This document shows, one piece after another, positions 31,777-41,541 of a stretch of DNA of 64,000 bases. Made by a program: the position numbers and the translations under genes. The first letter of the stretch is position 1; every line of letters starts with the position of its first letter. The DNA is from Nocardioides pantholopis. GTDB taxonomy: Bacteria > Actinomycetota > Actinomycetes > Propionibacteriales > Nocardioidaceae. The notes below the pieces were generated by a model that worked only from the letters and a program-made list of their open reading frames with translations, did not search any database and was not told the DNA's origin. The DNA is taken from assembly GCF_003710085.1 (NCBI RefSeq), contig NZ_CP033324.1:2117501-2181500 (forward strand). Direction: 5' to 3'.

Positions 31777-32945
31777 CGGAGCACCTCGGTGTCCTCGGCG
31801 CCGTCCTCGGCGCGGTGCCCCGTGGCGGCGTCCGCCCCGGCGTACACCGTCGAGTCCGTCGGTCCGCCGTTCGCGGCCACCAACGAGGCGTGCGTGGGTG
31901 CGTCCGGGATGTGCGCGGGACGGCCCTCGGCGAAGCCCGCCCGCAGCGCGGGCAGGATCTCCCCGAGGAGGTCCAGCTGCTCCAGGACCGTCTTCAGCGG
32001 GAGCCCGGCGTGGTCGACGAGGAACAGCTGGCGCTGGTAGTGCCCGACGTACTCCCGGAAGGACAGGGTCCGCTCCAGCACCTGCTGCGGCGAGCCGACG
32101 GTCAGCGGCGTGGCCTCGGTGAAGTCCTCCAGGGACGGGCCGTGGCCGTAGACCGGCGCGTTGTCGAAGTAGGGGCGGAACTCGTTGACCGCGTCCTGGG
32201 AGCTGCGGCGCATGAAGAACTGCCCGCCCAGGCCGACGATCGCGGTGTCCGCGGGACCGTGCCCGTGGTGCTCGAAGCGGCGGCGGTAGAGCTCGACCAT
32301 CTGCCGGGTGTGCGCGGCGGGCCAGAAGATGTGGTTGTGGAAGAACCCGTCGCCGTAGTAGGCCGCCTGCTCGGCGATCTCGGGGCTGCGGATCGACCCG
32401 TGCCACACGAACGGCGGTACGCCGTCCAGCGGGCGCGGCGTGGAGGTGAAGCCCTGCAGCGGGGTACGGAACCGGCCCTCCCAGTTCACGACGTCCTCGG
32501 TCCACAGCCGGCGCAGCAGCGCGTAGTTCTCGACCGCCAGGTTGATGCCCTGGCGGATGTCCTTGCCGAACCAGGGATACACGGGGCCGGTGTTGCCGCG
32601 GCCCATCACCAGGTCGACGCGCCCGCCGGTGAGGTGCTGGAGTTTGGCGTAGTTCTCCGCGATCAGCACCGGGTCCGTGGTGGTGATCAGCGTGGTCGCG
32701 GTGGAGAGGATGATCCGCTCGGTCTGGGCGCCGATCCAGGCCAGCGTCGTGGTCGGCGCGGAGGCGATGAACGGCGGGTTGTGGTGCTCACCGGTCGCGA
32801 AGACGTCCAGGCCGATCTCCTCGGCCTTCTTCGCGATCTCGACGGTCGCCCGGATCCGCTCGTGCTCGGTCGGTGTCCGCCCGGTCGTGGGGTCGGTCGT
32901 GACGTCACCGACTGTGAAGATCCCGAGCTGCATGCCGTTCTGCAT
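31773..32945 (-). CDS. LLM-class flavin-dependent oxidoreductase (CE1758 family)
   Basis: The 390-aa protein is a bacterial luciferase-like TIM barrel: LGIFTVGDVTTDPTTGRTPT at the start, VFATGEHHNPPF with the conserved His pair, GRVDLVMGRGNTGPVYPWFG and VGSPQQVLERTL. It is a probable FMNH2-dependent monooxygenase. The CE1758-CE1759 gene pair recurs in actinomycetes but its substrate is unknown. A GGAGG site lies before ATG 32945. Confidence 0.9.
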   Translation of the reverse strand: MQNGMQLGIFTVGDVTTDPTTGRTPTEHERIRATVEIAKKAEEIGLDVFATGEHHNPPFIASAPTTTLAWIGAQTERIILSTATTLITTTDPVLIAENYAKLQHLTGGRVDLVMGRGNTGPVYPWFGKDIRQGINLAVENYALLRRLWTEDVVNWEGRFRTPLQGFTSTPRPLDGVPPFVWHGSIRSPEIAEQAAYYGDGFFHNHIFWPAAHTRQMVELYRRRFEHHGHGPADTAIVGLGGQFFMRRSSQDAVNEFRPYFDNAPVYGHGPSLEDFTEATPLTVGSPQQVLERTLSFREYVGHYQRQLFLVDHAGLPLKTVLEQLDLLGEILPALRAGFAEGRPAHIPDAPTHASLVAANGGPTDSTVYAGADAATGHRAEDGAEDTEVLR

Positions 32946-32974
32946 GACTGCCTCCGAATTGGTTGAAAGATCGA

Positions 32975-34117
32975 CTACCTTGCCGAACCAGGCGCGACCC
33001 TCCCGTATTCCGCAGCGGGCAGCCGGTGCAGGATCAGCACAGCCCGGTCGTCGTCGCCCCGCGCGACGCGCTCGATGATCCGCTGCGCCGCGCCGTCGAA
33101 CCCGCCGGACACCGCCTCCCGCGCGGTGCGCTGGAGCCAGGTGATGCCGGCGTCGAGGTCGGCGGTCCGGGTCTCGACGACGCCGTCGGTGTAGAACATC
33201 AGCGCGTCCCCGGGCTCCAGGCGGCCCTCGGTGGCGTGCAGCTCGGGGCGCCGGACCAGGCCGAGCGCGGTGCCGCGCGCGGTGTCCACGCACCACTCGC
33301 CCGCACGGGCGTCCCAGCGCAGCGCCGGCGGGTGACCGGCGCTGACGATGCCGTAGCTGCCGTCAGTGAGGTCGATGAGCACGTGCACGGCCGTGGAGAA
33401 GCTCTCGTCGGCCTGCTGACGCAGCAGGAAGTCGTTGGCCGCGGCGAACAGCGCCTTCGGCGGCAGCGCGCCGATCAGCCCACCGAGGGCGCCGGCGAAC
33501 TGGAGCGCCTGCGCCCCGGCCGCGACCCCGTGGCCGCAGACGTCGACCAGGATCAGCTCGAGGTGGCGCTTGTCCTCGCTGAGATCCGCGACCAGGAAGT
33601 CCCCGGCGTACCCGACCCCGTGGGCGGCGACCTCGGCCGACTGGCAGGTCCAGCCGGCCGGCAGCGGCGGCACCACCCCCTGAGCCTGGAGCCGGTCGCG
33701 CAGGTCGGCCAGGAACGCCTCCCCCAGCGCGCTCGGCAGGCCGCTGCGCTGGCGGCTGGACTGGTAGAGGATCAGCGCCCCCGCGGCGACGAAGGCGACA
33801 GTCCCGGAGACGCGGGCCAGCGCGACCTCGCCCTGCGCGAGCACGGCCGCGAGCCCGCAGGCGAGGGTCACCAGCACCACCACGACCAGCGGTCGGAACC
33901 GCAGCACCATCATCGCCAGCAGCAGCCACAGGAAGTACGCAGTGACCGGCATCAGGTCATAGACCCGCAGCGAGACCGCGAACGAGGAGACGACCCCGAG
34001 CAGGAGCAGCGCGGAGACCAGCACCTGGCTCTGCCGACTGCCGGTGCGCCAACCGAGAACGCGCTCGTGGGCGAAGCGTGCCACGCGTGGCACGAGGCGC
34101 CCGCGGGGTCCCGTCAC
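32975..34117 (-). CDS. Membrane PP2C/SpoIIE-type serine phosphatase
   Basis: The 380-aa protein has about four membrane helices in the first 140 residues and a SpoIIE/RsbU phosphatase domain after residue 165. Metal-binding aspartates lie in [25 protein letters not shown] and [12 protein letters not shown]. Such enzymes dephosphorylate anti-anti-sigma factors in partner-switching stress control. The GTG start at 34117 is preceded by TACGCT at 7 nt (leaderless pattern). No anti-sigma genes are adjacent. Confidence 0.9.
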   Translation of the reverse strand: MTGPRGRLVPRVARFAHERVLGWRTGSRQSQVLVSALLLLGVVSSFAVSLRVYDLMPVTAYFLWLLLAMMVLRFRPLVVVVLVTLACGLAAVLAQGEVALARVSGTVAFVAAGALILYQSSRQRSGLPSALGEAFLADLRDRLQAQGVVPPLPAGWTCQSAEVAAHGVGYAGDFLVADLSEDKRHLELILVDVCGHGVAAGAQALQFAGALGGLIGALPPKALFAAANDFLLRQQADESFSTAVHVLIDLTDGSYGIVSAGHPPALRWDARAGEWCVDTARGTALGLVRRPELHATEGRLEPGDALMFYTDGVVETRTADLDAGITWLQRTAREAVSGGFDGAAQRIIERVARGDDDRAVLILHRLPAAEYGRVAPGSAR

Positions 34118-34187
34118 GCAGGGGAGCGTAGCGATCCGGCGCCGCACGCGCCCCCGGCCGGCGCGACACGCCAGCCTGCCGCTTGTT

Positions 34188-34215
34188 TTGACTGGTTCCA
34201 GAAAACCCCTATTGT
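34188..34215 (+). promoter_or_regulatory. Promoter of the fur-catalase operon
   Basis: TTGACT (34188-34193) and TATTGT (34210-34215) are 16 bp apart. The -10 ends 7 nt before the Fur ATG, so the mRNA is probably leaderless. The spacer holds GGTTCCAGAAAACC, an AT-rich dyad unusual in this GC-rich window, which is a likely site for autoregulation by the encoded Fur-type protein. Confidence 0.65.
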
Positions 34216-34222
34216 TCGGAGC

Positions 34223-34708
34223 ATGCCCGCGCAGCCCTCCCCGTCCAGCGACCTCGCCGCCCGCGGCGAGGTCCTGCGCCGGGCGGGTCTGCGGGTGACC
34301 CAGCCCCGGCTGGCGGTGCTCGGCGCGCTCGAGCACCACCCGCACGCCGGTGCCGACGCGGTGCTGGCGGCGGTGCGTGAGCACCTGCCGGTCTCCACCC
34401 AGGCGGTCTACGACGTGCTGCACACGCTGACCGACACCGGCGTCGTACGCCGGATCCAGCCCGCCGGATCCGTGGCCCGCTACGAGCTGCGGACCCACGA
34501 CAACCACCACCACCTCGTGTGCCGCTCGTGCGGCCACGTCACCGACATCGACTGCGCCACCGGCGCGGCACCCTGCCTGGTCCCGCCGGACCTGGACGCG
34601 CACGCGCCCGGGTTCCTGCTCGACGAGGCCGAGGTGACGTACTGGGGGCTCTGCTCGACCTGCCAGAACCCTCCCCACTCGCCCAACCTGACTGGAGACA
34701 ACGCATGA
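34223..34708 (+). CDS. Fur-family regulator (FurA/CatR type) of the adjacent catalase
   Basis: The 161-aa protein has a winged-helix N terminus ([40 protein letters not shown]) and a metal domain with [20 protein letters not shown] and the second cysteine pair CSTC near the C terminus. It is therefore a zinc-containing redox- or iron-sensing repressor. It overlaps the catalase start (ATGA), the arrangement known for furA-katG and related pairs. Confidence 0.92.
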   Translation: MPAQPSPSSDLAARGEVLRRAGLRVTQPRLAVLGALEHHPHAGADAVLAAVREHLPVSTQAVYDVLHTLTDTGVVRRIQPAGSVARYELRTHDNHHHLVCRSCGHVTDIDCATGAAPCLVPPDLDAHAPGFLLDEAEVTYWGLCSTCQNPPHSPNLTGDNA

Positions 34709-36204
34709 CCGAGACCCGTCCGCACGGCGGCTCCACCACCGCCTGGGGTGCCCCGGCGCCGAGCGACCGCAACTCGCTCACCGTCGGCAGCAACGGCCCG
34801 CTGCTGCTGCACGACGTGCACTTCCTGGAGCAGATGGCCCACTTCAACCGGCAGAACGTGCCCGAGCGGCTGCCGCACGCGAAGGGCTCCGGTGCGTTCG
34901 GCGAGCTGACCATCACCGAGGACGTCTCGCAGTTCACCAAGGCCGCCGTCTTCCAGAAGGGCGCCCACACCGAGTCGCTGCTGCGCTTCTCCACGGTCGC
35001 CGGCGAGCTCGGCTCCCCCGACACCTGGCGCGACGTGCGCGGCTTCGCGCTGAAGTTCTACACCTCCGAGGGCAACCTCGACATCGTCGGCAACAACACC
35101 CCGGTGTTCTTCCTGCGCGACCCGATGAAGTTCCCGCACTTCATCCGCAGCCAGCGCCGCCTGCCCGACACCGGGCTGCGCGACGCCACGATGCAGTGGG
35201 ACTTCTGGACCCTCAACCCGGAGTCGGCCCACCAGGTCACCTACCTGATGGGCGAGCGGGGCCTGCCCCGCACCTGGCGGCACATGAACGGCTACGGCTC
35301 GCACACCTACATGTGGGTCAACGCCGCCGGCGAGAAGTTCTGGGTCAAGTACCACTTCCACACCCAGCAGGGCATGGAGTTCTTCTCCGACGCCGAGGCC
35401 GAGGCGATGGCCGGCGCGGACGCCGACTTCCACCGTCGCGACCTGTTCGACTCGATCGCCAAGGGCGACGCCCCGCGCTGGACGTTCAGCGTCCAGGTGA
35501 TGCCCTACGAGGACGCCGCGTCGTACCGCTTCAACCCCTTCGACCTGACCAAGGTCTGGTCGCACGCGGACTACCCGCTGATCACGGTCGGCGAGCTGAT
35601 CCTCAACCGCAACCCCGAGAACCACTTCGCCCAGATCGAGCAGGCGGCGTTCTCGCCGGGCAACATGGTCCCCGGTGTCGGTCTCTCCCCCGACAAGATG
35701 CTGCTGGGCCGCTCGTTCGCCTACAACGACGCGCAGCGCAACCGGATCGGCACGAACTTCATGCAGCTGCCGGTGAACCGCCCGAAGGTCCCGGTCGACA
35801 CCTACCAGGTCGACGGCCAGATGCAGTTCGACCACAGCGGCGCCAAGCCGGTCTACGCGCCGAACTCGTTCGGTCGCGGCTGGAGCGACGACGCCGCAGC
35901 GCCCGAGGAGACCTGGGCGGTCGACGCCGAGCTGGTGCGCGCGGCGTACTCGCTGCACGCCGAGGACGGCGACTTCAACCAGCCCGGCACGATGGTGCGC
36001 GAGGTCTGGAACGACGAGCAGCGCGCGAGCTTCGTCTCGACCGTCTCCGGCGCCCTGAGCGGCGTCCAGCACGACGGTGTCCTGGGCCGGGCGTTCGAGT
36101 ACTGGAGGAGCGTCGACGCCGAGGTCGGCAAGCGGATCGAGGAGACGGTGCGCTCCGGTCGCGACCAGACCGCGGTCCCCGGCATGGGTGTGGACGCCGA
36201 CTGA
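34705..36204 (+). CDS. Monofunctional heme catalase
   Basis: This enzyme breaks down hydrogen peroxide. It has 499 aa, typical of small-subunit clade 3 catalases. Distal heme residues are His58 in [14 protein letters not shown] and Asn131 in [14 protein letters not shown]; the proximal tyrosine is about Tyr340 in [14 protein letters not shown]. It is co-transcribed with the Fur gene and followed by a strong terminator. Confidence 0.96.
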   Translation: MTETRPHGGSTTAWGAPAPSDRNSLTVGSNGPLLLHDVHFLEQMAHFNRQNVPERLPHAKGSGAFGELTITEDVSQFTKAAVFQKGAHTESLLRFSTVAGELGSPDTWRDVRGFALKFYTSEGNLDIVGNNTPVFFLRDPMKFPHFIRSQRRLPDTGLRDATMQWDFWTLNPESAHQVTYLMGERGLPRTWRHMNGYGSHTYMWVNAAGEKFWVKYHFHTQQGMEFFSDAEAEAMAGADADFHRRDLFDSIAKGDAPRWTFSVQVMPYEDAASYRFNPFDLTKVWSHADYPLITVGELILNRNPENHFAQIEQAAFSPGNMVPGVGLSPDKMLLGRSFAYNDAQRNRIGTNFMQLPVNRPKVPVDTYQVDGQMQFDHSGAKPVYAPNSFGRGWSDDAAAPEETWAVDAELVRAAYSLHAEDGDFNQPGTMVREVWNDEQRASFVSTVSGALSGVQHDGVLGRAFEYWRSVDAEVGKRIEETVRSGRDQTAVPGMGVDAD

Positions 36205-36221
36205 GGTCCACCCCTCCCGTT

Positions 36222-36256
36222 CCGACGGCCCCTGCCTCCCCGGCAGGGGCCGTCGG
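36222..36256 (+). terminator. Rho-independent-type terminator after the catalase gene
   Basis: A perfect 15-bp stem (36222-36236 with 36242-36256) closes a 5-nt loop, 18 bp after the catalase stop. No T-run follows. It separates the catalase operon from the permease operon. Confidence 0.8.
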
Positions 36257-36294
36257 CCGTTCCGGCGAGGCCTGCGCCTACCCGGAATCGACCA

Positions 36295-36323
36295 TTGACG
36301 CGATTTCGTCGCCTGCGTCACAC
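36295..36323 (+). promoter_or_regulatory. Possible promoter of the amine-catabolism operon
   Basis: TTGACG (36295-36300) is followed after 18 bp by CACACT (36319-36324 region), about 46 bp before the permease ATG. The -10 is weak. The 36257-36369 spacer holds nothing else. Confidence 0.35.
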
Positions 36324-36369
36324 TCCGCGTCACACCGGAGCGCCGGCCTCCGGGGGGAGAGGGCCCGCG

Positions 36370-37926
36370 ATGAGCCAGGAATCCGCCTCCGAGAAGTCGC
36401 TCGACGAGATCATGGACGAGGACTCCCGGGTCCTCGCCGAGATGGGCTACACCCAGGAGCTGCACCGCGGCATGTCCGGGTTCTCCAACTTCGCGGTGTC
36501 GTTCTCGATCATCTCGATCCTGGCCGGCTGCATCACCAGCTACAACATCGCGCTGCGCAGCGGCGGGCCGGCCGCGCTGACGGTGGGCTGGGTCGTCGTC
36601 GGCCTCTTCGTCACCTGCGTGGCGCTGGCCATGGCCGAGGTGTGCTCGCGCTACCCCACCGCCGGCGGGCTCTACTTCTGGGCCGCCAAGCTGGCGAAGA
36701 GCAACCGCCGGGTCTGGGCGTGGTACGTCGGATGGTTCAACTTCCTCGGCGAGATCGCGGTGACCGCTGCGATCGACTTCGGCTGCGCCACGACGTGGAT
36801 GGCGTTCTCGAACCTGGTCTGGGGCGTCGAGGTCACCCCCGAGCGGGTCTTCGCGCTCTTCGTCGCGATCATCGTCGCGCACGCGCTGCTCAACACCTTC
36901 GGCGTCAACCTGGTCAGCCTGCTCTCGATGGTCTCCGCGTGGTGGCACGTCGTGGGCACGCTGGTGATCGTCGGCGCCCTGTGGATCCTCCCCGACAGCC
37001 ACCAGTCGGTGTCCTGGACGCTGACCGAGTACCACAACGAGACGGGCTGGGGCTTCGCGCCGTACGTGATGCTGATGGGCCTGTTGATGGCCCAGTACAC
37101 CTACACCGGGTACGACGCCTCGGCCCACGTGGCCGAGGAGACCAAGCAGGCCCAGATCGCCGCCCCGCGCGGCATCGTGATGAGCGTGGTCGTCTCGGTC
37201 GTCGGCGGGTTCCTGCTGCTCTACTCGATCACCGCCTCGATCCCGGACGGGTCGCAGGAGGGGCTGAGCGCCCTGTCGGCCACCGACACCGGGCTGCCGC
37301 CGGCCCAGGTCTTCCTCGACGCCCTGGACAGCCCGTTCACCGCCAAGCTGCTGCTGTTCATCGTCTGCGTCGCCCAGTTCTTCTGCGGGATGGCGTCGGT
37401 GACCGCGAACTCCCGGATGTCGTTCGCGTTCTCCCGCGACAACGCCCTGCCCGGCTCCCGGATCTGGGCCAAGGTGAACCAGCGCACCGGCACGCCCACG
37501 AACTCGATCTGGTTCTGCGTCGTGCTCTCGATCCTGCTGGCGAGCCCCGCGCTGTTCAACGCCACGGCGTACCTCGCGGTCACCTCGATCGCCGTCATCG
37601 GCCTCTACATCGCCTACGTCGTGCCGGTGCTGCTGCGCCGGCTGAACACCGACTTCACCCCCGGTCCCTGGCACCTGGGCCGGTGGAGCCCGGTGATCGG
37701 CTGGGTCGCGATCGCCTGGGTCTGCGTGATCTGTGTGCTCTTCGTGCTGCCCCCGGCCCGGCCGATCACCGTGGACACCTTCAACTACGCCCCGGTGGCG
37801 GTGCTCGCGGTGCTGGTCGTGGCGACCGGCGCCTGGTTCGCCGGCGGCCGGACCCACTTCCTGCACGGCATGAAGGACGAGCACACCACCCGGGCCCTCG
37901 ACGAGATCGTGCCGGACGAGTCGTGA
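36370..37926 (+). CDS. APC-family amino acid/amine permease
   Basis: The 518-aa transporter has about 12 membrane segments. The N-terminal cytoplasmic part ends in GMSGFSNFAVSFSIISILAG, the start of helix 1 with the unwound glycine motif, and SRYPTAGGLYFWAAKLAK is typical of the ACT/GABA-permease branch. It overlaps the glutamine synthetase-like gene (GTGA). Its neighbours suggest an amine, polyamine or gamma-aminobutyrate-like substrate. A GGGGAGAG site precedes ATG 36370. Confidence 0.9.
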   Translation: MSQESASEKSLDEIMDEDSRVLAEMGYTQELHRGMSGFSNFAVSFSIISILAGCITSYNIALRSGGPAALTVGWVVVGLFVTCVALAMAEVCSRYPTAGGLYFWAAKLAKSNRRVWAWYVGWFNFLGEIAVTAAIDFGCATTWMAFSNLVWGVEVTPERVFALFVAIIVAHALLNTFGVNLVSLLSMVSAWWHVVGTLVIVGALWILPDSHQSVSWTLTEYHNETGWGFAPYVMLMGLLMAQYTYTGYDASAHVAEETKQAQIAAPRGIVMSVVVSVVGGFLLLYSITASIPDGSQEGLSALSATDTGLPPAQVFLDALDSPFTAKLLLFIVCVAQFFCGMASVTANSRMSFAFSRDNALPGSRIWAKVNQRTGTPTNSIWFCVVLSILLASPALFNATAYLAVTSIAVIGLYIAYVVPVLLRRLNTDFTPGPWHLGRWSPVIGWVAIAWVCVICVLFVLPPARPITVDTFNYAPVAVLAVLVVATGAWFAGGRTHFLHGMKDEHTTRALDEIVPDES

Positions 37927-39320
37927 GCGAGCTGCGCAACGAGCGCCACCTGAGCATGGGCGACCTGCTCTCCCGCATCGACGCCGGGGAGGTCGACACG
38001 GTCGTCGTCGCCTTCACCGACATGCAGGGCCGGCTGCAGGGCAAGCGGCTGCACGGGCGCTACTTCGCCGACGTGGCAGTGCCCCAGGGCGTCGAGGGCT
38101 GCAACTACCTGCTCGCCGTCGACGTCGACATGAACACCGTGGACGGCTACGCCATCTCCTCCTGGGAGACCGGGTACGGCGACATGGAGTTCGTCCTGGA
38201 CGAGCGCACCATCCGACTGCTGACCCACCTGCCGGCCACCGCGATGGTGCAGTGCGACCTGGTCTGGCCAGCGAAGGACGGCGGGAACGGCACGGCCGGA
38301 CGGGCCCGGGTCGTGCAGTCGCCCCGGACCATCCTGCGCCGCCAGCTCGACCGCTGCGCGGAGCAGGGCTGGGCCGCGCTGGCCGGCACCGAGCTGGAGT
38401 TCATCGTCTTCGACACCACCTACGAGGCAGCCCACGACGCCGGCTACCGCGGGCTGACCCCGGCCAACCAGTACAACGTCGACTACTCGGTGCTCGGGAC
38501 CTCCCGGGTCGAGCCGCTGCTGCGCGCGATCCGCAACCACATGTACGCCGCCGGCCTCGACGTGGAGGGCGCCAAGGGCGAGTGCAACCTGGGCCAGCAC
38601 GAGATCGGCTTCCTGTACGCCGACGCGCTGACCACCGCCGACAACCACGCGGTCTACAAGACCGCCGCGAAGGAGATCGCGGCGCAGCAGGGGAAGTCGA
38701 TCACGTTCCTGGCCAAGTACGACGAGCGCGAGGGCAGCTCCTGCCACGTGCACCTGTCCCTGCGCGGCACCGACGGCGGGCTGGTGTTCTGGGACGAGGA
38801 CACCGGCGGCCGCAGCGCGCTCTACGACCACTTCGTCGCGGGCGTGCTGGCGACGATGGCGGACTTCACACTGCTCTACGCGCCCAACGTGAACTCCTAC
38901 AAGCGCTTCGCCGACGACTCCTTCGCCCCGACCACGATCGGCTGGGGCACCGACAACCGCACCTGCGCGGTCCGCCTGGTCGGGCACGGCGCGGGCGCCC
39001 GGATGGAGAACCGGCTCCCGGGCGCCGACGTGAACCCCTACCTCGCGCTCGCCGCGATGATCGCCGGCGGGCTGCACGGCATCGAGCAGGAGCTGCCGCT
39101 CCCCGAGGAGCTGACCGGCAACGCCTACACCTCCGGGCTCCCCCAGGTCCCGCGGACGCTGCGGGCCGCCCGGGAGGCGTTCGCGGCCTCGCAGATCGCG
39201 CGCGCCGCGCTGGGCGAGGACGTCGTCGACCACTACGTGAACATGGCCGACGTGGAGCTCGCGGCGTTCGACGCGGCCGTCACCGACTGGGAGCTGCGGC
39301 GCGGCTTCGAGCGCCTGTAG
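37923..39320 (+). CDS. Glutamine synthetase-family enzyme (gamma-glutamylamine synthetase, PuuA/GlnA3-4-like)
   Basis: The 465-aa protein has the GS fold: beta-grasp N terminus (AFTDMQGRLQGKRLHGRYF), metal-binding ELEFIVFDTTYE and KGECNLGQHEIGF, ATP-site SCHVHLSL and the C-terminal NRTCAVRLVGHG-ARMENRLPGADVNPYLAL. It lacks the adenylylation tyrosine loop of true GlnA. In this operon it most likely glutamylates an amine before oxidation rather than assimilating ammonia. Confidence 0.88.
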   Translation: MSELRNERHLSMGDLLSRIDAGEVDTVVVAFTDMQGRLQGKRLHGRYFADVAVPQGVEGCNYLLAVDVDMNTVDGYAISSWETGYGDMEFVLDERTIRLLTHLPATAMVQCDLVWPAKDGGNGTAGRARVVQSPRTILRRQLDRCAEQGWAALAGTELEFIVFDTTYEAAHDAGYRGLTPANQYNVDYSVLGTSRVEPLLRAIRNHMYAAGLDVEGAKGECNLGQHEIGFLYADALTTADNHAVYKTAAKEIAAQQGKSITFLAKYDEREGSSCHVHLSLRGTDGGLVFWDEDTGGRSALYDHFVAGVLATMADFTLLYAPNVNSYKRFADDSFAPTTIGWGTDNRTCAVRLVGHGAGARMENRLPGADVNPYLALAAMIAGGLHGIEQELPLPEELTGNAYTSGLPQVPRTLRAAREAFAASQIARAALGEDVVDHYVNMADVELAAFDAAVTDWELRRGFERL

Positions 39321-39344
39321 CCGACCAGCTCTCGGGAAGGAACC

Positions 39345-40703
39345 ATGAGCCAGACCCACACCGTCCTCGACCCCGCCACCGGGCGACCCGTGGCCGAGGT
39401 GCACCTCGCCACCGAGGCCGAGACCGATGCCGCCGTCGAGGCCGCCCACGACGCCTTCGGCGCCTGGCGCGCCCTGGCGCCCGGCGACCGGGCCGCGCTG
39501 CTGCGCCGGTTCGCGGCTGTCGTCGACGCCCACGTCGAGGAGCTCGCCGAGCTCGAGGTCCGCAACGCCGGCCACACCCGGGCGAACGCCCGCTGGGAGG
39601 CCGGCAACGTCCGCGACTGCCTGAACTACTACGCCGGCGCCCCGGAGCGGCTCTTCGGGCGCCAGATCCCGGTCGCCGGCGGCACCGACGTCACCTTCCA
39701 CGAGCCGCTCGGCGTGGTCGGGATCATCGTGCCCTGGAACTTCCCGATGCCGATCGCGGCGTGGGGCCTCGCCCCGGCGCTGGCCGCCGGCAACACCGTG
39801 GTGCTCAAGCCGGCGGAGCTCACCCCGCTCACCGCGATCCGGCTCGGCGAGCTCGCCCTCGAGGCTGGCCTGCCGCCGCGCGTGCTGACAGTGCTGCCCG
39901 GGCGCGGCGCGGTCGTCGGCGAGCGGTTCGTCACCCACCCGCTGGTCCGCAAGGTCTGCTTCACCGGCTCCACCGCGGTCGGCAAGCGGGTGATGGCCGG
40001 CTGCGCCGAGCAGGTCAAGCGGGTGACGCTGGAGCTGGGCGGGAAGAGCTCGAACATCGTCTTCGCGGACGCCGACCTGGCAGCGGCGGCCGCGGCGGCG
40101 CCGTACGCCGTCTTCGACAACGCCGGCCAGGACTGCTGCGCGCGCTCCCGGATCCTCGTCGAGCGCGCGGCGTACGAGGAGTTCCTGGGCCTGCTGGAGC
40201 CGGCGGTCACCGGCTTCCGGGTGCTCGACCCCGCCGAGGAGTCCTCCGAGATGGGGCCGCTCATCTCCGCCACCCAGCAGGCCCGGGTGCAGAGCTACCT
40301 CGACGGCGCCAGCGTCGCGTTCGCCGGCACCACCCCGGGCGGGGACGGCTTCTGGGTGCCGCCCACCGTCGTGACGGTCACCGACCCGGGCGAGCGGATC
40401 TGGCGCGAGGAGGTCTTCGGCCCGGTCGCCGCGGTGCTGCCCTTCGACGACGAGGCGCACGCGGTGGAGCTGGCCAACGACACCGAGTACGGCCTGTCCG
40501 GCTCCATCTACACCACCGACCTCGGCCGCGGGCTGCGCGTCGCCCGCGCGGTCGAGGCCGGCAACCTGTCGGTGAACAGCCATGCCTCGGTGCGCTACTG
40601 GACCCCGTTCGGCGGCTACAAGTCCTCCGGCCTGGGCCGCGAGCTGGGTCCCGACGCCCCGATGGCGTTCACCGAGGAGAAGAACGTCTTCATTGCTCAC
40701 TGA
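39345..40703 (+). CDS. NAD(P)-dependent aldehyde dehydrogenase (PuuC-like position)
   Basis: The 452-aa protein has the oxyanion Asn in VPWNFPMPIAAW, the general-base glutamate in TLELGGKSSNIVF and the catalytic cysteine in NAGQDCCARSRILV. It should oxidise the aldehyde released from the glutamylated amine. A GGAAGGAACC site precedes the ATG, 24 bp after the GS-like gene. Confidence 0.92.
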   Translation: MSQTHTVLDPATGRPVAEVHLATEAETDAAVEAAHDAFGAWRALAPGDRAALLRRFAAVVDAHVEELAELEVRNAGHTRANARWEAGNVRDCLNYYAGAPERLFGRQIPVAGGTDVTFHEPLGVVGIIVPWNFPMPIAAWGLAPALAAGNTVVLKPAELTPLTAIRLGELALEAGLPPRVLTVLPGRGAVVGERFVTHPLVRKVCFTGSTAVGKRVMAGCAEQVKRVTLELGGKSSNIVFADADLAAAAAAAPYAVFDNAGQDCCARSRILVERAAYEEFLGLLEPAVTGFRVLDPAEESSEMGPLISATQQARVQSYLDGASVAFAGTTPGGDGFWVPPTVVTVTDPGERIWREEVFGPVAAVLPFDDEAHAVELANDTEYGLSGSIYTTDLGRGLRVARAVEAGNLSVNSHASVRYWTPFGGYKSSGLGRELGPDAPMAFTEEKNVFIAH

Positions 40704-40750
40704 CCCCGCCCACTGACCCCGCCGGCACGGCGAGATCGGAGCAGCACCCC

Positions 40751-41530
40751 ATGTCAGGACGGATCCAGGACCGGGTCGCGGTCATCACCGGCGGCTGCTC
40801 TGGCATCGGGCTGGCCACGGCCCGGCGGTTCGTCTCCGAGGGAGCCCGGGTCGTGGTCGGGGACGTCGACGACGAGCGCGGTCACCGGCTCGCCGAGGAG
40901 CTCGGCGGCCCCGACACGGCCGCCTACGTCCATGTCGACGTCGCCGACGCCGAGCAGGTCCAGGCGCTCTTCCGGACCGCGAAGGAGGCCTACGGCTCGG
41001 TCGACATCGCGTTCAACAACGCCGGCATCAGCCCGCCGGAGGACGACTCGATCCTGACCACCGACCTGGACACCTGGCGGCGGGTCCAGGAGGTCAACCT
41101 GACCAGCGTCTACCTATGCTGCCAGGCGGCGCTGCCGTACATGCTCGAGCAGGGCCGGGGCTCGATCATCAACACCGCCTCGTTCGTGGCGGTGATGGGG
41201 GCGGCGACCTCGCAGATCTCCTACTCGGCGTCCAAGGGCGGCGTGCTCTCGATGACCCGCGAGCTCGGCGTCCAGTTCGCCCGCCAGGGGGTCAGGGTCA
41301 ACGCGCTGTGCCCGGGGCCGGTCAACACCCCGCTGCTGCGCGAGCTCTTCGCCAGCGACCCCGAGCGGGCCGCCCGGCGGCTCGTGCACGTCCCGATGGG
41401 CCGGTTCGGGGAGCCGGAGGAGATGGCCGGAGCTGTGCTGTTCCTGGCCTCGGACGACTCCTCGTTCATGACCGCCACCACCTTCCTCGTCGACGGCGGC
41501 ATCTCCGGCGCCTACGTCACCCCCGTGTGA
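40751..41530 (+). CDS. Short-chain dehydrogenase/reductase
   Basis: The 259-aa classical SDR has VAVITGGCSGIGLATARRF, FNNAGISPPEDD, the catalytic Ser and YSASKGG (YxxxK), and a C-terminal FLVDGGISGAYVTPV. It is in the middle of the amine operon. It may reduce or oxidise a hydroxyl or aldehyde of the pathway; annotated relatives are usually called 3-oxoacyl-ACP reductases, which is not informative here. Confidence 0.9.
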   Translation: MSGRIQDRVAVITGGCSGIGLATARRFVSEGARVVVGDVDDERGHRLAEELGGPDTAAYVHVDVADAEQVQALFRTAKEAYGSVDIAFNNAGISPPEDDSILTTDLDTWRRVQEVNLTSVYLCCQAALPYMLEQGRGSIINTASFVAVMGAATSQISYSASKGGVLSMTRELGVQFARQGVRVNALCPGPVNTPLLRELFASDPERAARRLVHVPMGRFGEPEEMAGAVLFLASDDSSFMTATTFLVDGGISGAYVTPV

Positions 41531-41541
41531 GGAGGGTGCGG

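Noticed and set aside
35196..39320. 1374-aa frame spanning catalase, permease and GS-like genes
   Set aside because: It is a high-GC shadow of catalase and permease up to 37923; only the GS-like part is coding.
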